Part shown: piece after piece, positions 26,922-35,587 of the stretch
Layout of the letters: every line of letters begins with the position of its first letter
Position numbering within the stretch: the first letter of the stretch is position 1
Source of the DNA: Coriobacteriaceae bacterium
Lineage (GTDB): Bacteria; Actinomycetota; Coriobacteriia; Coriobacteriales; Coriobacteriaceae
Length of the DNA: 64,000 bases
Assembly (NCBI GenBank): GCA_902399975.1
Contig: CABOHA010000001.1
Location: forward strand, 769,397 to 833,396
Reading direction: 5' to 3'
Program-made: the position numbers and the translations under genes
Notes under the pieces: model-generated
Told to the model about the DNA's origin: nothing
What the model saw: only the letters and a program-made list of their open reading frames with translations
The model's database searches: none

Positions 26922-29672
26922 GTGAGCGATTGCAAGAGGGTTTACCGTTTTGGAACCGACGCCCAGGGCACCTGTGTCACTGAGGGCGACAAATCCATGA
27001 ACTTCGTGCTTGGCGGCAAAGGCGCAAACCTTGCCGAGATGAGCCGCATCGGTCTGCCGGTTCCCGGTGGCTTTACCATTACCTGCCAGACTTGCGTCGA
27101 GTACTCCGGTGCCGGCAATGTGTGGCCCGAGGGCGCACTCGATGAGATCGTTGCCGCTGAGGCGGACCTCGAGGCCCGTTGCGGCAAGAAACTCGGCGAT
27201 GCCTCCGATCCGCTGCTCGTGTCGGTTCGCTCGGGCGCTCCGTTCTCCATGCCCGGCATGATGGACACGGTCCTCAACCTGGGCCTCAACGACGATTCCG
27301 TCCGGGGCCTTATCGCCCAGACGCAAAACCCGCGTTTTGCCTGGGACAGCTACCGTCGCTTTATCCAGATGTTCTCCAACGTCGTCATGGGCGTCGACGC
27401 CGACCTATTCGAGAACGCCCTGACCCAGGCCCGCCTGGTCGCCGGCGTTCGTGTCGATTCCGAGCTTTCGGCCGAGGACCTGCAGGAGCTTGTCGAGACG
27501 TTCAAGGGTATTTTCTCCGATAACGTCGAGGCGACCCTGTATCCCGAGCTTGAGGTTGCCGACGGCAAGCCCGTCTTCCCGCATGATCCGGAGCTCCAGT
27601 TGCGCCTTGCCATCCAGGCCGTCTTTGGCAGCTGGATGAACGAGCGCGCCTGCATCTACCGCAAGCAGCACGGCATTTCCGACGAGCTCGGCACCGCCGT
27701 CAACGTCCAGGCCATGGCCTTTGGCAACAAGGGCGAGACCTCTGCGACCGGCGTCGCCTTTACGCGCAACCCGGCCGACGGCACCAAGGAGTTCTATGGC
27801 GACTTTTTGGTGAATGCCCAGGGCGAGGACGTCGTCGCCGGCATCCGAAACACCGAGCCCATCGCCGACCTCAAGACCACCTCGGGCCTCGAGTCCGCAG
27901 GCGAGGAGCTCGAGCGCGTGTTCCTGACGCTCGAGGATCATTACCGCGATATGTGCGATATCGAGTTTACCATCGAGCAGGGCAAGCTCTGGATGCTCCA
28001 GACCCGCGTGGGCAAGCGCACCGCCACTGCCGCCCTGCGCATTGCTATCGAAATGGTCGAGGAGGGCCTCATCACCCGCGAGGAGGCTGTGAGCCGCATC
28101 GATCCCGCGCAGCTCGACCAGCTCCTGCACCCGCAGTTCGACGCCTCCAAGAAGTACGAGGCCCTGGCCAGCGGCCTTAACGCCAGCCCTGGTGCCGCCG
28201 TGGGCGAGGTCGTGTTCTCGAGTGATGACGCCGTCGCGCGCGCCAACGAGGGCCACAAGGTCATTCTGGTCCGCTGGGAGACCAACCCCGACGACCTGAA
28301 GGGCATGGTCGCCGCCGAGGGCATCCTGACCAGCCACGGTGGCAAGACGAGCCATGCCGCCGTTATCGCCCGCGGCATGGGTACGCCCTGCGTTTGCGGC
28401 GTTGAGCGCTTCCACATTGACGCGGCAGAGAAGGTCGTGCGCATCGAGGGCAGCGACCGCGTGCTGCGCGAGGGCGATGTCATCTCCATCGACGGCACCC
28501 AGGGTATCGTCGTCGACGGCGCGGTTGACCTGGTCTCTGCAGAGCTCACCGGCGACCTGGACACCATCCTGTCTTGGGCCGATGAGATCCGTTTGGACGA
28601 GACCGACGGTCACGCCAACCACGTGCGCGTCAACGCCGACAACCCCGAGGATGCCGAGCTCGCGCTCGAGTTTGGCGCCGAGGCCATCGGTCTATGCCGC
28701 ACCGAGCACATGTTCCTGGGCGATCGCAAGAACATCATCCAGAGCTTTATCCTGTCTGACGATGAGGCCGTGAAGCAGCAGGCCCTGGCCGACTTGCTCA
28801 AGGTTCAGACCGAGGACTTCCTGGCGATGTTCAAGACCATGTCCGGTCGCGATGTGGTCGTCCGCCTGCTCGATCCGCCGCTTCATGAGTTCCTTGATAA
28901 TCCTCGCGAGCTCGAGGTCGCCATCACCAAGAAGGAGGCCGCCGGCGCTCCCGAGGAGGAGCTCACTGCCCTGCGCGCCCGCCTGCGTCGCATCGACGGC
29001 ATGGTCGAGTCCAACCCCATGCTGGGCTTGCGCGGCGTGCGCCTGTCCGTCGTCTTTGGCGATCTGCCGCTCATGCAGGTTCGCGCCGTCGCCACGGCCG
29101 CTGCCCGCCTTATCAAGGAGGGTGTCGACCCGCGCCCCGAGATCATGGTTCCGCTCGTTTCCATCACGGCCGAGCATGTCCAGACCCGCGAGGTCATTGA
29201 GCGCGTAATCGCCGAGGTTTCCGCCGAAGAGGGCGTCGGGCTCAATATTCCCGTGGGCACGATGCTCGAGCTGCCGCGTGCCTGCATGGTCGCTGACGAG
29301 ATCGCCCATCATGCCGACTTCTTCTGCTTTGGCACCAACGACCTCACCCAGACGACCTTTGGCTTCTCGCGCGATGACGCCGAGGCCAAGTTCATCCCGC
29401 TGTACATGCATAAAAAGATCCTGAAAGACAACCCCTTCGAGACCATCGACGCGGCGGTGCTGGAGCTCGTGCGCCTGGCCGTCGAGAAGGGCCGCGCCAC
29501 CAATCCCGACATGCACTTTGGCGTGTGCGGCGAGCACGGCGGCGACCCCAAGTCCATCAAGGGCCTGTTTAACGTGGCCGACGTGGACTACGTGTCCTGC
29601 TCGCCCTATCGCGTGCCCCTCGCGCGCCTGGCTGCCGCTCAGGCCAAGCTCGAGGCCAAGCGCAACGCCTAA
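26922..29672 (+). CDS. ppdK: Pyruvate, phosphate dikinase
   Basis: A 916-residue enzyme interconverting pyruvate, ATP and phosphate with PEP, AMP and pyrophosphate. Domain order: N-terminal ATP-grasp region (GGKGANLAEM near residue 30), phosphohistidine domain with SHGGKTSHAAVIARGMG (catalytic His and the regulatory Thr two residues before it), then the PEP/pyruvate TIM barrel with the catalytic Cys in HFGVCGEHGGDP. The GTG at 26922 follows GGAAGGGG; an in-frame GTG at 26901 lacks a site. In anaerobes it can run glycolytically or gluconeogenically. The upstream ppsR product should switch it. Confidence 0.97.
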   Translation: MSDCKRVYRFGTDAQGTCVTEGDKSMNFVLGGKGANLAEMSRIGLPVPGGFTITCQTCVEYSGAGNVWPEGALDEIVAAEADLEARCGKKLGDASDPLLVSVRSGAPFSMPGMMDTVLNLGLNDDSVRGLIAQTQNPRFAWDSYRRFIQMFSNVVMGVDADLFENALTQARLVAGVRVDSELSAEDLQELVETFKGIFSDNVEATLYPELEVADGKPVFPHDPELQLRLAIQAVFGSWMNERACIYRKQHGISDELGTAVNVQAMAFGNKGETSATGVAFTRNPADGTKEFYGDFLVNAQGEDVVAGIRNTEPIADLKTTSGLESAGEELERVFLTLEDHYRDMCDIEFTIEQGKLWMLQTRVGKRTATAALRIAIEMVEEGLITREEAVSRIDPAQLDQLLHPQFDASKKYEALASGLNASPGAAVGEVVFSSDDAVARANEGHKVILVRWETNPDDLKGMVAAEGILTSHGGKTSHAAVIARGMGTPCVCGVERFHIDAAEKVVRIEGSDRVLREGDVISIDGTQGIVVDGAVDLVSAELTGDLDTILSWADEIRLDETDGHANHVRVNADNPEDAELALEFGAEAIGLCRTEHMFLGDRKNIIQSFILSDDEAVKQQALADLLKVQTEDFLAMFKTMSGRDVVVRLLDPPLHEFLDNPRELEVAITKKEAAGAPEEELTALRARLRRIDGMVESNPMLGLRGVRLSVVFGDLPLMQVRAVATAAARLIKEGVDPRPEIMVPLVSITAEHVQTREVIERVIAEVSAEEGVGLNIPVGTMLELPRACMVADEIAHHADFFCFGTNDLTQTTFGFSRDDAEAKFIPLYMHKKILKDNPFETIDAAVLELVRLAVEKGRATNPDMHFGVCGEHGGDPKSIKGLFNVADVDYVSCSPYRVPLARLAAAQAKLEAKRNA

Positions 29673-29784
29673 CGTTTTGGGTGTAGACGCCTAGTGTAGC
29701 CCCCCTCATGCCGCCCGTCTCATTCGCGAGGCGGGCGGTTATCATGTGCGGGTTTTGTCTTTTTGTCTGCGTAAAAAATTGTTC

Positions 29785-29812
29785 TTGCAGCAGAAACCCG
29801 CGCGTGTATACT
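29785..29812 (+). promoter_or_regulatory. Probable promoter of rplS
   Basis: TTGCAG (29785-29790), 16-base spacer, TATACT (29807-29812). The leader that follows contains GTGCCG (29834-29839) and CGGCAC (29852-29857), a short hairpin before the ribosome site that could serve as an r-protein leader element. The rest of the 29673-29784 gap shows nothing I recognise. Confidence 0.55.
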
Positions 29813-29881
29813 CGAATACGTTTGTTCAACTACGTGCCGGCCAAGATGGTACGGCACCTCTAGAAGAGTAAGGAATTGCAC

Positions 29882-30223
29882 ATGGATTACATCCGCGCAA
29901 TCGAGCGTCAGCAGATCCGCGAGGACATTCCTCAGGTTCGCGTCGCCGACAACGTCAAGGTTCACTACCGCATTAAGGAAGGCGACCGCGAGCGCATTCA
30001 GGTCTTCCAGGGCGACGTCATCCGCATGGCCGGCGCCGGTGCCCGCGAGACCTTCACCGTCCGCAAGATGTCCTTCGGTGTCGGTGTTGAGCGTACCTTC
30101 CCGCTTCACAGCCCCAAGATCGCCAAGCTCGAGGTCGTTCGTCATGGTCGCGTCCGTCGCGCCAAGCTGTACTACCTCCGCGACAAGGTGGGCAAGGCTG
30201 CTCGCATCCCCGAGAAGCGCTAA
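29882..30223 (+). CDS. rplS: 50S ribosomal protein L19
   Basis: L19 of 113 residues beginning [21 protein letters not shown] 29882 follows AAGGA by seven bases; an in-frame TTG six bases earlier is less likely. It sits at the 30S-50S interface. Usual length, full sequence. It is followed by its own terminator. Confidence 0.97.
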   Translation: MDYIRAIERQQIREDIPQVRVADNVKVHYRIKEGDRERIQVFQGDVIRMAGAGARETFTVRKMSFGVGVERTFPLHSPKIAKLEVVRHGRVRRAKLYYLRDKVGKAARIPEKR

Positions 30224-30257
30224 GAAGATCGCAGCGTCTGTCCACTCGTTTGGACAC

Positions 30258-30287
30258 AAGGGTCACCTTCGGGTGGCCCTTCTTTTT
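30258..30287 (+). terminator. Rho-independent terminator after rplS
   Basis: AAGGGTCACC and GGTGGCCCTT form a ten-pair stem with one G-U pair around a TTCG tetraloop, followed by CTTTTT. Confidence 0.9.
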
Positions 30288-30316
30288 ATCTGATTTGCAT
30301 GCAAGGAGGGCCTGGT

Positions 30317-31105
30317 ATGGCCAATATGACGAGCTCGGTTTCGGCATCGCAGGTTGCCGGTGAGTTGGCGAGCGCTACGTTTGAGGAGATCCCCGCCCTC
30401 GTGGAGCATTATCGCGAGGACCCGCGCCAGCAGGTGATCAAGGCTTGCGAGCGTGCTCTTAAGCGCCATGCCAAGGAACTTGCCGAGCGCGAGCGCGTCA
30501 ATGACATGTACGAGCTTATGCATGAGCTTGGCGGCGATGGGGTAGTCGTTGGTGTCGACGAGGTAGGTCGCGGATCGGTGGCCGGTCCTTTGACGGTATG
30601 CGCCGTCTGCCTTCCTATGGAGCCGCGCGTCTGGGGCATCAACGATTCCAAAAAGCTCACGCCGGCGCGCCGCGAGTTGCTCTCAGTGAAGATTGCCGAG
30701 GTGGCGACGGCAATTGGTTTTTGCCATATCGCGCCTAAGGATATCGATGAGATGGGCATGGCCCGCGCCATTCGAGCCGCTGTCGCGGGCGCCGTGGCCG
30801 ATACGGGGCTCGAGCCCGATTGCGTGCTTATGGACGGTAACCCCTTGGGCGCCGTTCCCAACGAGCGCGACGTGGTGAAGGGCGATGCCAAGATCGCCTG
30901 TATCGCCGCGGCGTCCATCATGGCCAAGGTCACGCGTGATGAGATGATGGTCGAGTACGATGCCGAGTATCCCGAGTACCATTTGGCCGAATCGAAAGGC
31001 TACGCAAGCCCCGAGCACATCGAGGCCATTCGCAAACATGGACTTTGTCCACTGCACCGCGTGAGCTTTTGCGGAAACTTTCTGCAGACTGAGCGCCTTT
31101 TCTAG
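30317..31105 (+). CDS. rnhB: Ribonuclease HII
   Basis: A 262-residue RNase HII that removes ribonucleotides from DNA. Catalytic acidic residues are in VGVDEVGRGSVAGP and in the later CVLMDGN; the basic AKVTRDEMM block follows. An N-terminal helical extension of about 80 residues precedes the core, as in Bacillus-type RNase HII. ATG 30317 follows AAGGAGGG; an in-frame ATG at 30299 lies before that site. Confidence 0.95.
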   Translation: MANMTSSVSASQVAGELASATFEEIPALVEHYREDPRQQVIKACERALKRHAKELAERERVNDMYELMHELGGDGVVVGVDEVGRGSVAGPLTVCAVCLPMEPRVWGINDSKKLTPARRELLSVKIAEVATAIGFCHIAPKDIDEMGMARAIRAAVAGAVADTGLEPDCVLMDGNPLGAVPNERDVVKGDAKIACIAAASIMAKVTRDEMMVEYDAEYPEYHLAESKGYASPEHIEAIRKHGLCPLHRVSFCGNFLQTERLF

Positions 31106-31154
31106 GTCAATTGTGGAGACAGGGACCTCAGGGGTTTTATAAACCTGCTGGTAG

Positions 31155-31196
31155 CGGGCCGTATGCAACACCATTGCTGCGAACGGCCCGTTTTTT
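31155..31196 (+). terminator. Rho-independent terminator after rnhB
   Basis: CGGGCCGT (31155-31162) pairs with ACGGCCCG (31183-31190) and is followed by six T. The remaining 31106-31294 gap has no gene; a TGGAGACAGGGACC string near 31113 resembles part of the RAYT-associated repeat at 50.7 kb but is too short to call. Confidence 0.8.
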
Positions 31197-31294
31197 GACG
31201 GCATTTGGTCAGCTTTTGGTTTGCTTCCGGTACTTACCCGCATGAAAGGTGCCCTCATCATCGGGGCAATGCAGCGTGCGGGAAAGGAGACCCC

Positions 31295-31780
31295 ATGAGT
31301 GCCGCAAGCAAAAAGAGCAAGACGCAGCAACTCAAGGAGCGTTGGGAAAACGGCGAGCTCGACTGTGGGGCGATGACGCCCGAGTTAATCAAGGGACTCA
31401 GTCCCCGCGAGCTGGGCATGCTGGGCGAGCTGATCACCATCGACTACTTTAACGAGCGCGGCTACACCTTGCTGGAGCAGGGTTATCGTTGCACCGAGGG
31501 CGAGGCCGATCTGGTGCTGCTCGATGAGCTCGACGATGTCGTGGTGATGGCCGAGGTCAAGACCAGACGCGTTGCACTGGATTGCAGCACGCGGGTCTTT
31601 CCCGAGGAGGCCGTGGACGCTCAAAAGCAACGCCGCTACCGCCGCATCGCAAGTTGCTATCTCATGGAGCATTATCCGCTCAAGGCGATTCGCTTCGATG
31701 CCGTGGGTGTCACCATTCGTGGCGGGCATATCGCTGAGATCGAGCATCAGTACAACGCGTTCGATTGGCAGGTGTCGTGA
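31295..31780 (+). CDS. yraN: YraN/UPF0102 family endonuclease-like protein
   Basis: A 161-residue protein of the UPF0102 family with the restriction-endonuclease-like fold: GYRCTEGEADLVLLD and VVVMAEVKTRR give the E-x-D and E-x-K active-site pattern. The first 45 residues are an extension beyond the usual 120-residue family length. ATG 31295 follows AAAGGAGA. Its stop shares a base with the comM start; the rnhB-yraN-comM-dprA order is widely conserved. Its physiological role is not established. Confidence 0.9.
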   Translation: MSAASKKSKTQQLKERWENGELDCGAMTPELIKGLSPRELGMLGELITIDYFNERGYTLLEQGYRCTEGEADLVLLDELDDVVVMAEVKTRRVALDCSTRVFPEEAVDAQKQRRYRRIASCYLMEHYPLKAIRFDAVGVTIRGGHIAEIEHQYNAFDWQVS

Positions 31781-33303
31781 TGGCGTTCGAGACGTTTGCC
31801 GTTCACGCGGCCTGCATCCGTGGCGTCGAGGCGATTCACGTCACGGTCGAGGTCTCGCTTGCCGGTGGTGTTCCGGGCATCCAAATGCTCGGCATTCCGA
31901 GTATGGAGGTGATGGAGTCACGCGGTCGTATTCGCTGCGCGATGCGCTCCGCCGGGTTCGAGATCCCACGCTCGGGCATTACGGTCAACCTAGCGCCCGG
32001 CGATATTCGCAAGACCGGTAGCGGCTTTGATCTGCCCATCGCCATCGCGGTTCTGGCGGCCGATGGGCAGATTCCCCGTGACAACCTCGATCGCTGCCTT
32101 ATCGCCGGCGAGCTCGGCTTGGACGGTACGGTGCTTCCCGTCAAGGGCGAGGTGGCGTTTCAGTTATTGGCGCGTGATATGGGGCTGTCCTTTATCGCCG
32201 GCAGGTCCGATCAGCATGTGCCGCTTGCGGGCGTGGATTGCGGATTTATCGATCATTTGTCTCAGCTTGCCCATGGCATGGGCGATGCCGCGCGGCACTA
32301 CTTGGATTCTGAAGTGCTCGAGGCGACCTTTGAGCCCGAACTCGACTATGCCGACGTACTGGGGCAGGAGGTCGCCAAGCGCGGCATGGCACTGGCGGCA
32401 GCGGGTGAGCTTGGTTTGCTTATGATCGGGTCCCCGGGATCGGGCAAGACGATGCTCGCGCGTCGTATGACCGGCATCCTGCCCGAGCTTTCCGTTGAGG
32501 ATCAACAGGAGGCGCTGTGCATCCATTCGGTTTTGGGTGAGAACATTGATGGTTTGTTGGCGGGGCACCGGCCCTTCCGCAGTCCCCATCACAGTATTTC
32601 GACCGCAGGTCTTATCGGCGGTGGGCGCCCGGTGCACCCGGGTGAGATCAGCCTTGCTCATGGCGGCGTGCTCTTTTTGGACGAGCTTGCTGAGTTTCCC
32701 ACGGGTGTGCTGCAGACGCTGCGTCAGCCCATCGAACGCGGCTATGTGAGGATCGTGCGCGTCGACGGGGCCTTTACCTTCCCGTCGCGCTTTCAGCTGC
32801 TGGCTGCGAGCAATCCCTGCCCCTGCGGTTTTTTGGGCGATCGCGAGGTACCGTGTCGCTGCTCAGCGGCGATGGTCGAGCGCTATCGGTCTAAACTGCG
32901 CGGTCCTTTGGCCGACCGTATCGACATGATGATCGATGTGATCCGTCCCGACCCCCAAGTGATTATCGAGGGTGCGGAGGGTATGTCGTCTGCCGAGTTA
33001 CGTGACTACGTTGTGCGCGGTCGCGCTTTTCGCGCCTGGCGCGAATCCCGTATGGACGATGCGGATGCCGAGGCCGAGGATGACGAGACACGGTCCATTG
33101 ACGGCGTCGTTTCGACCTTTGAGCTCGATGATGCGGCGGAGAAGTGTGTGCTCGGCCTGTCGAAGCGCACACATCTCACGGGTCGCGGCATCGTGCGACT
33201 GGTGCGTATCGCGCGTACAATCGCCGACGTCGCCGAGAGCGAGCAAGTGACGCAGGACCACGTGCTCGAGGCAGCGATGTACCAGGGAAGGAGGGACCAA
33301 TGA
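31780..33303 (+). CDS. comM: YifB/ComM family Mg-chelatase-like AAA+ ATPase
   Basis: A 507-residue protein. The N-terminal Lon-protease-like domain (about residues 20-140) is followed by an AAA+ module with Walker A GSPGSGKT near residue 217, Walker B LFLDELAEF and the sensor region NPCPCGF, then the Mg-chelatase C-terminal domain. ComM is a branch-migration helicase that extends integration of transformed DNA. The ATG at 31780 overlaps the yraN stop. An acidic insertion (DDADAEAEDDE, about residue 427) is unusual. It overlaps dprA. Confidence 0.94.
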   Translation: MAFETFAVHAACIRGVEAIHVTVEVSLAGGVPGIQMLGIPSMEVMESRGRIRCAMRSAGFEIPRSGITVNLAPGDIRKTGSGFDLPIAIAVLAADGQIPRDNLDRCLIAGELGLDGTVLPVKGEVAFQLLARDMGLSFIAGRSDQHVPLAGVDCGFIDHLSQLAHGMGDAARHYLDSEVLEATFEPELDYADVLGQEVAKRGMALAAAGELGLLMIGSPGSGKTMLARRMTGILPELSVEDQQEALCIHSVLGENIDGLLAGHRPFRSPHHSISTAGLIGGGRPVHPGEISLAHGGVLFLDELAEFPTGVLQTLRQPIERGYVRIVRVDGAFTFPSRFQLLAASNPCPCGFLGDREVPCRCSAAMVERYRSKLRGPLADRIDMMIDVIRPDPQVIIEGAEGMSSAELRDYVVRGRAFRAWRESRMDDADAEAEDDETRSIDGVVSTFELDDAAEKCVLGLSKRTHLTGRGIVRLVRIARTIADVAESEQVTQDHVLEAAMYQGRRDQ

Positions 33304-34235
33304 TGGCCGAGGGGACCTACGAGCTGCATCCAGGTGATGCGTTGTATCCCGAGACCGTTTTGGAGCTTTCTGATGTAACCCAGACGCTCTATGTGCGCGG
33401 CAACCCCGAGGTGCTTTCGACGCCCGCGCTCTCCATCATCGGCGCGCGTAAGGCCTCGCCGTATGGTCTTGCCGTGGCAGAGCTTGCGGCAAAGGTGGCG
33501 GTCGAGGCGGGAGTGACGGTAGTTTCGGGTGGCGCGGTCGGTTGTGACCAGGCCTCGGGTTGGGCTGCGGTCAACGCCGGCGGCAAACACGTCGTGGTGC
33601 TGGGGACGGGCGCCGACGTGGTCTACCCGCGTTCGAGCGCGGGGCTTATTATGCGCACGCTCGATACGGGTGGCGCGGTCGTGTCGATCTCTCCGTGGGG
33701 CATGGGTCCGCGCAAGTTTGCCTTTCCGCGCCGCAATCGCGTGATCGCGGCCCTGTCGCAAGCCCTCTTTGTTTCCGAGGCGGGTATGCCTTCCGGGACG
33801 TTTTCTACAGCCGAGGCTGCTATGGATTTGGGGCGCGAACTTCTTGCCGTGCCGGGGTCGATCCTATCGCCCGAGTCGCGTGGCACGAATTACCTCATTG
33901 CGAACGGTGCCTGCTGCATCATCGACGAGGAATCTATCGAGATGGCTATCTCACGCATCTACGGCACCCTGCGCTACTCGCGCCCCGATGCTCCCGGCAT
34001 TGCCGACCTGGATCCAACACAGCAGACCGTGATGCATGCGCTCATCGCCTCTCCGCTCAAGGTCGACGACATCGCGGCGCTCGTCTCGCTCGATGCTGTC
34101 GGCGTACTCAAACTCTTGGGTTCGCTTGAACTCGAGGGCCTTATCGAGCGCATGATGGATGGAAGGTATGCGCCCTCCAAGTTTGCCCTTCACGCCCAGA
34201 CGCCCTTCGGTCACAATGGAAAACGTGTCAATTAG
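33300..34235 (+). CDS. dprA: DNA-processing protein DprA
   Basis: A 311-residue DprA that loads RecA on incoming single-stranded DNA. The Rossmann-like domain has IGARKASPYG, VSGGAVGCD, FPRRNRVIAALS and EAGMPSGTFSTAEAA; the C-terminus has a winged-helix-like domain. The usual ArGID segment reads AVGCD here, losing the common basic residue. Start is ATG 33300, which overlaps the comM stop with GGAAGGAGG before it; ATG 33303 is the next codon. Confidence 0.93.
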   Translation: MMAEGTYELHPGDALYPETVLELSDVTQTLYVRGNPEVLSTPALSIIGARKASPYGLAVAELAAKVAVEAGVTVVSGGAVGCDQASGWAAVNAGGKHVVVLGTGADVVYPRSSAGLIMRTLDTGGAVVSISPWGMGPRKFAFPRRNRVIAALSQALFVSEAGMPSGTFSTAEAAMDLGRELLAVPGSILSPESRGTNYLIANGACCIIDEESIEMAISRIYGTLRYSRPDAPGIADLDPTQQTVMHALIASPLKVDDIAALVSLDAVGVLKLLGSLELEGLIERMMDGRYAPSKFALHAQTPFGHNGKRVN

Positions 34236-34249
34236 AAAGGTGTTTGCAG

Positions 34250-35587
34250 ATGCAGTTCGATCAGGTGACGGTTATCGGTGGCGGTCTGGCGGGTTCGGAA
34301 TGCGCGATCCAGCTGGCAGACCGCGGTTTTGCCGTTAGGCTGTGCGAGATGCGCCCCCAGGTTAGCTCCCCGGCTCACCATACCGATCACTTGGCAGAGC
34401 TCGTCTGCTCCAATTCGTTTAAGTCGACCCGTCCGGATTCCGCGGCTGGTTTGCTGAAGGCCGAGCTTAAGCGCATGGGTTCAGTCCTGCTCGATTGCGC
34501 CCATCGCGCGGCTGTTCCCGCCGGCGGTGCCCTGGCGGTCGACCGCGTCAAGTTTTCCGAGCTTGTCGAGGCCGAGGTTGCCGCCCGTCCCAATATCGAG
34601 GTCGTGCACGGCGAGGTCACGCAGATTCCCGAGGGCCACGTGGTCATTGCCGCGGGCCCGCTGTGTTCACCGGCGCTGAGCGAAGAGGTCATGAAGCTCG
34701 TCGGCGGCGACGCCCTTGCGTTCTTCGATGCCGCGGCGCCGATCGTCGATGCCTCCACGCTCGATATGGACGTGCTGTTCTCGCAGTCGCGCTACGAGGA
34801 GCAGGGGAGCGGCGACTATCTCAACGCTCCGCTCAACAAGGAGGAGTACGAGGCCTTTATCGAGGCACTTACCACGGCCGACCGCGTGGTGCTCAAAGAC
34901 TTTGAGGGCGGCGATCTGTTCCAGGCCTGCCAACCTGCCGAGGAAGTTGCGCGCACCGGCAAGGACGCCATTCGCTTTGGCGCCATGAAGCCCGTCGGCC
35001 TCACCGACCCGCGTACCGGACGTCGCCCCTGGGCGGCGATTCAGCTGCGTGCCGAGAACAAGGAGAAGACCGCCTATAACCTGGTGGGCTTCCAGACAAA
35101 CCTGACCTTTGGCGAGCAGAAGCGCGTCTTCCATATGGTGCCGGGCCTGGGGAACGCTGAGTTCTTCCGCTACGGTGTCATGCATCGCAATACCTTTGTC
35201 GACGCCCCGCACGTGCTCGATGGCACCTTTGCCGTGCCCGGTACCGGCGTGCGCCTGGCCGGTCAGATCACCGGCACCGAGGGGTACATGGAAGCCGTGG
35301 CGACCGGTCTGCTCGCGGCGCTCAACACCTATGCCGAGGCTATCGGTGTCGCGGGCGTCGAGTTGCCGCGCGTGGGCGCCCTGGGTGCGCTCGTGGGCTA
35401 TGCGACCGATCCTGCCACCGTGGGCTATCAGCCTATGCATGTCAACTTTGGCCTGGTGCCGCCACTCGAGGATGGTAAGCGCCGCAGCAAGCGCGACCGC
35501 TACCAGGCCTATGCGGACCGTGCGCTCGAGGCCCTTGATGCCTATCTGGCCACTCGTCCTGATCTGTTTGGAGGCGACCGGTCATAG
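34250..35587 (+). CDS. trmFO: Methylenetetrahydrofolate-tRNA-(uracil-5-)-methyltransferase
   Basis: A 445-residue FAD enzyme making m5U54 in the T-loop using methylenetetrahydrofolate. The FAD motif VIGGGLAGSECA is at the N-terminus, and LVCSNSFKS and the later GALVGYATDP are family blocks. ATG 34250 follows AAAGG. topA, often between dprA and trmFO, is missing. The stop TAG overlaps a candidate ATA start of the recombinase downstream. Confidence 0.95.
   Translation: MQFDQVTVIGGGLAGSECAIQLADRGFAVRLCEMRPQVSSPAHHTDHLAELVCSNSFKSTRPDSAAGLLKAELKRMGSVLLDCAHRAAVPAGGALAVDRVKFSELVEAEVAARPNIEVVHGEVTQIPEGHVVIAAGPLCSPALSEEVMKLVGGDALAFFDAAAPIVDASTLDMDVLFSQSRYEEQGSGDYLNAPLNKEEYEAFIEALTTADRVVLKDFEGGDLFQACQPAEEVARTGKDAIRFGAMKPVGLTDPRTGRRPWAAIQLRAENKEKTAYNLVGFQTNLTFGEQKRVFHMVPGLGNAEFFRYGVMHRNTFVDAPHVLDGTFAVPGTGVRLAGQITGTEGYMEAVATGLLAALNTYAEAIGVAGVELPRVGALGALVGYATDPATVGYQPMHVNFGLVPPLEDGKRRSKRDRYQAYADRALEALDAYLATRPDLFGGDRS

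Noticed and set aside
31106..31140. TGGAGACAGGGACC string as a solo RAYT/REP repeat
   Set aside because: It shares only a short GGGACAG-like core with the element at 50.7 kb and has no inverted partner here; too weak without a genome-wide search.
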